Below the pieces are notes generated by a model. That model was not told the DNA's origin, did not search any database, and worked only from the letters and a program-made list of their open reading frames with translations. Below, in pieces: positions 62,371-64,000 of a DNA stretch of 64,000 nucleotides. The translations under genes were made by a program, and so were the position numbers. Source of the DNA: an uncultured Ignavibacteriota bacterium (GTDB lineage: Bacteria; Bacteroidota; Ignavibacteria; Palsa-1295); the NCBI GenBank assembly GCA_903900335.1, contig CAIUMP010000017.1, positions 1 to 64,000 on the forward strand, in the 5' to 3' direction. The number at the start of each line of letters is the position of its first letter. The stretch's first letter is position 1.

Positions 62371-63657
62371 GTGCTATCTCTCTATCGACCTCAAAATCAC
62401 AGGGCTATTGCCGGCGTGGCACTCGGATTAGCAGAGTTCTATGAGGTTCCGGTCGTCGTAATTCGCCTTCTTTTCGTCACTGCATTTCTTGCGACACCAC
62501 TTGCCTTATTAACGTACTTACTACTTGCCATATCAATCCAAGGCGAGGAGGCCATCGCTTCCGAGTTGAGTATGGCATACATTGGAAGTGCCTCCTCCAG
62601 GTATGTCAGATTCGAGGCGTTCACGGAGTTGCTTCGACAGCGTCTCCGAGCAAGGGATGGAATACAGGCGGTAATCCATAAAGCGATCGCAATTCTACTA
62701 GTGTTCTTCGGATTGGCGCTCGAACTACCGAAACTTGGTATCGCTGCTTATGCTTCCCCACACCTGCTTTCCTCTTCGCTACTGGAGCCAATCTCCCGTT
62801 TTGGGACCGGCCTTTTCTATCTCACTGCTGGCGTTGCAGTGATCCTAATTCGACAACGTGTTTCTACTCGGGTGATCTACAAGGTCCCGATTGTATCACA
62901 TTTTACCCCGGCACCAGCACCGGCGCGATTGATCGGAGGAATTGCTGCGGGTCTCTCCCGAATGCTTGAAGTGGATGTGGCCTTCTTACGGGTCTGCTTC
63001 ATCCTTCTCAATATCTTTACTTGTGGAATTTTCGGAATTGCTTATCTACTGGCTCTTCTCTTCATGAACCGCTCAGCTCGATTGCGGGAGGAGCCCAAAA
63101 TAATTCGCCGAGAGGCGGACGCCTACGATCGTCCAATGACTTCAAGAACCGCGCGATCCCGTGCGATCCTTGTAATTGGATGGCTGCTTTTGCTGCTTTC
63201 GGGTATGAGTTTGGCGAGCGAGTTAGGTGTTGTCTATCTGACTGAATCATTTATTGGTGGGCTGGCACTGGCATCGATAGGCTTTCTCATTTCGCTCGTT
63301 GGAGTGCGGGCGCAGACCAAGTATTCAGCAGTACTGATCCTCTCTGGTGTTGATTGCTTCCTGTTTGGAATTGGCGATCTTTGCCGGAGAGTGTTTCATG
63401 TTCAACTCTCCTCGGTTGAGCGAACCGAGGTGCTGTGCGTGATGGGATTTGTCAGTTTAGTATATTACAGTGTCGTTGTTTTGGGTGGAATTCCCAAAGT
63501 AGTGGGCATTCTATTCGGTGCCGCATGCCTTGGATCAGCGTTCCTCATGATCGGCGGAGTTGTGCCGGCGCAATACCTTGCTGCGCTCAATCAATTTTAC
63601 GAATTCTTCTACCCGATGATCTTTTTCGGATTTGGTGTTTGGATCTTAATGGACTAA
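62371..63657 (+). CDS. Membrane protein with two PspC domains
   Basis: A 428-residue membrane protein. The PspC domain occurs twice. Residues 3-60 read LYRPQNHRAIAGVALGLAEFYEVPVVVIRLLFVTAF, and the second copy near 185-235 reads RLIGGIAAGLSRMLEVDVAFLRVCFILLNIFTCGIFGIAYLLALLF. Between them are two helices, and five or six more follow, making roughly ten in total. PspC is a phage-shock/envelope-stress sensor component, but most fused relatives are uncharacterised. The start is GTG at 62371. The stop overlaps the end of the convergent nitrilase-family gene by 12 nt. Confidence 0.86.
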   Translation: MLSLYRPQNHRAIAGVALGLAEFYEVPVVVIRLLFVTAFLATPLALLTYLLLAISIQGEEAIASELSMAYIGSASSRYVRFEAFTELLRQRLRARDGIQAVIHKAIAILLVFFGLALELPKLGIAAYASPHLLSSSLLEPISRFGTGLFYLTAGVAVILIRQRVSTRVIYKVPIVSHFTPAPAPARLIGGIAAGLSRMLEVDVAFLRVCFILLNIFTCGIFGIAYLLALLFMNRSARLREEPKIIRREADAYDRPMTSRTARSRAILVIGWLLLLLSGMSLASELGVVYLTESFIGGLALASIGFLISLVGVRAQTKYSAVLILSGVDCFLFGIGDLCRRVFHVQLSSVERTEVLCVMGFVSLVYYSVVVLGGIPKVVGILFGAACLGSAFLMIGGVVPAQYLAALNQFYEFFYPMIFFGFGVWILMD

Positions 63658-64000
63658 TGAACGAAGTCCATCCTCCCCAGCGGAGGAGTAGCACTCCGGC
63701 CGTCTATCGGAGAAGACATCGTTGAACTGGTTTATGCGTTTGTCCCGTGTCTTAGCAAGGTCAAAATCTGCGATGATCGTCTCCGTTTCCTCAGCAGACG
63801 CCTTCCTAAGAATCTCGCCACTGTAGCTGATCAGAGCACTCTCGCCGCGAAAGGTCAAAGCCTCTCCACCGTTTACCTCCGAACCAGTTCGATCGCAAAA
63901 TGCAACCACCACTTTGTTCTCGAATGCACGCGTCTGAAGCGTAGCATGAAGCATACCTGTAGTAGTGACGATATTTGATGGTATGGCTATCAACTCTGCT
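63646..64000 (-). CDS. Carbon-nitrogen hydrolase (nitrilase) family, C-terminal part
   Basis: The C-terminal 117 codons of a protein that continues past the right edge. The segments IPSNIVTTTGMLHATLQTRAFENKVVVAFCDRTGSE and GESALISYSGEILRKASAEETETIIADFDLAKTR are the end of the nitrilase fold (post-catalytic-cysteine region and the C-terminal strands). Members cut amides or nitriles. The catalytic Glu, Lys and Cys lie outside the window, so activity cannot be confirmed. It overlaps the convergent PspC gene by 12 nt. Confidence 0.85.
   Translation of the reverse strand, partial: AELIAIPSNIVTTTGMLHATLQTRAFENKVVVAFCDRTGSEVNGGEALTFRGESALISYSGEILRKASAEETETIIADFDLAKTRDKRINQFNDVFSDRRPECYSSAGEDGLRSLVH

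Overview
The window looks like a chromosomal piece from a member of the Bacteroidota/Chlorobi (FCB) group, most likely near Candidatus Kapabacteria or Ignavibacteria. This is inferred from four large secreted proteins that end in type IX secretion (T9SS) C-terminal sorting domains and carry Ycf48/BNR-like or 'choice-of-anchor'-like repeats, together with DUF3667 and DUF4239 proteins and a moderately high GC content. No rRNA or other phylogenetic marker is complete except gyrB.

Layout. (1) 1-400: start of dnaK. (2) 0.5-7 kb: an accessory island of short genes. Two hypothetical genes, four toxin-antitoxin (TA) modules and one SRPBCC gene are separated by copies of two unidentified repeats, R (about 231 bp, 3 copies) and r (about 90-105 bp, 4 copies). 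(3) 7-13 kb: a pentapeptide-repeat gene, an ECF sigma factor with a membrane partner, hsp20, a DinB-like gene and gyrB. (4) 13.5-23.5 kb: two T9SS cargo proteins around a methyltransferase, a DUF2156 protein, a Qnr-like pentapeptide protein and a frameshifted DUF3667 gene. (5) 23.5-52.4 kb: anaerobic aromatic-acid catabolism plus molybdenum cofactor synthesis. (6) 52.5-64 kb: tRNA-Ser, DUF4239, a giant YadA-head-like repeat protein, two more T9SS proteins, 5-formyl-THF cyclo-ligase, a PspC protein and the end of a nitrilase-family gene.

The centre of the window is a nearly complete benzoyl-CoA pathway on two divergent operons. The minus-strand operon encodes a 4-hydroxybenzoyl-CoA reductase-type molybdoenzyme (hcrB and a fused hcrC-hcrA), an SDR, a hemerythrin, XdhC and a MocA-like enzyme. 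The plus-strand operon encodes ATP-dependent (class I) benzoyl-CoA reductase bcrCBAD, an acyl-CoA ligase, a second dehydratase-type protein, a remarkable fusion, a thiolase, Had, Oah, Dch and a hydroxyacyl-CoA dehydrogenase/enoyl-CoA hydratase fusion. Together these would take 4-hydroxybenzoyl-CoA to benzoyl-CoA, reduce and hydrate the ring, open it to 3-hydroxypimeloyl-CoA, and beta-oxidise the product. moeA, moaC-mog, moaA, moaD and moaE directly downstream would supply molybdopterin. A cluster of palindromes in the shared intergenic region (30571-30682) is a good candidate for common control.

The most novel element is 36172-41281, inserted inside the benzoyl-CoA operon. It holds an atypical acyl-CoA ligase, a stand-alone HgdB/BcrB-like iron-sulfur protein, and a 642-residue protein that joins a ketopantoate-reductase-type (PanE) dehydrogenase to a BcrA/BcrD/HgdC-type ATPase activator. 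I know of no described example of this fusion. It suggests a second ATP-driven radical reductase or dehydratase with its own built-in nicotinamide-dependent dehydrogenase.
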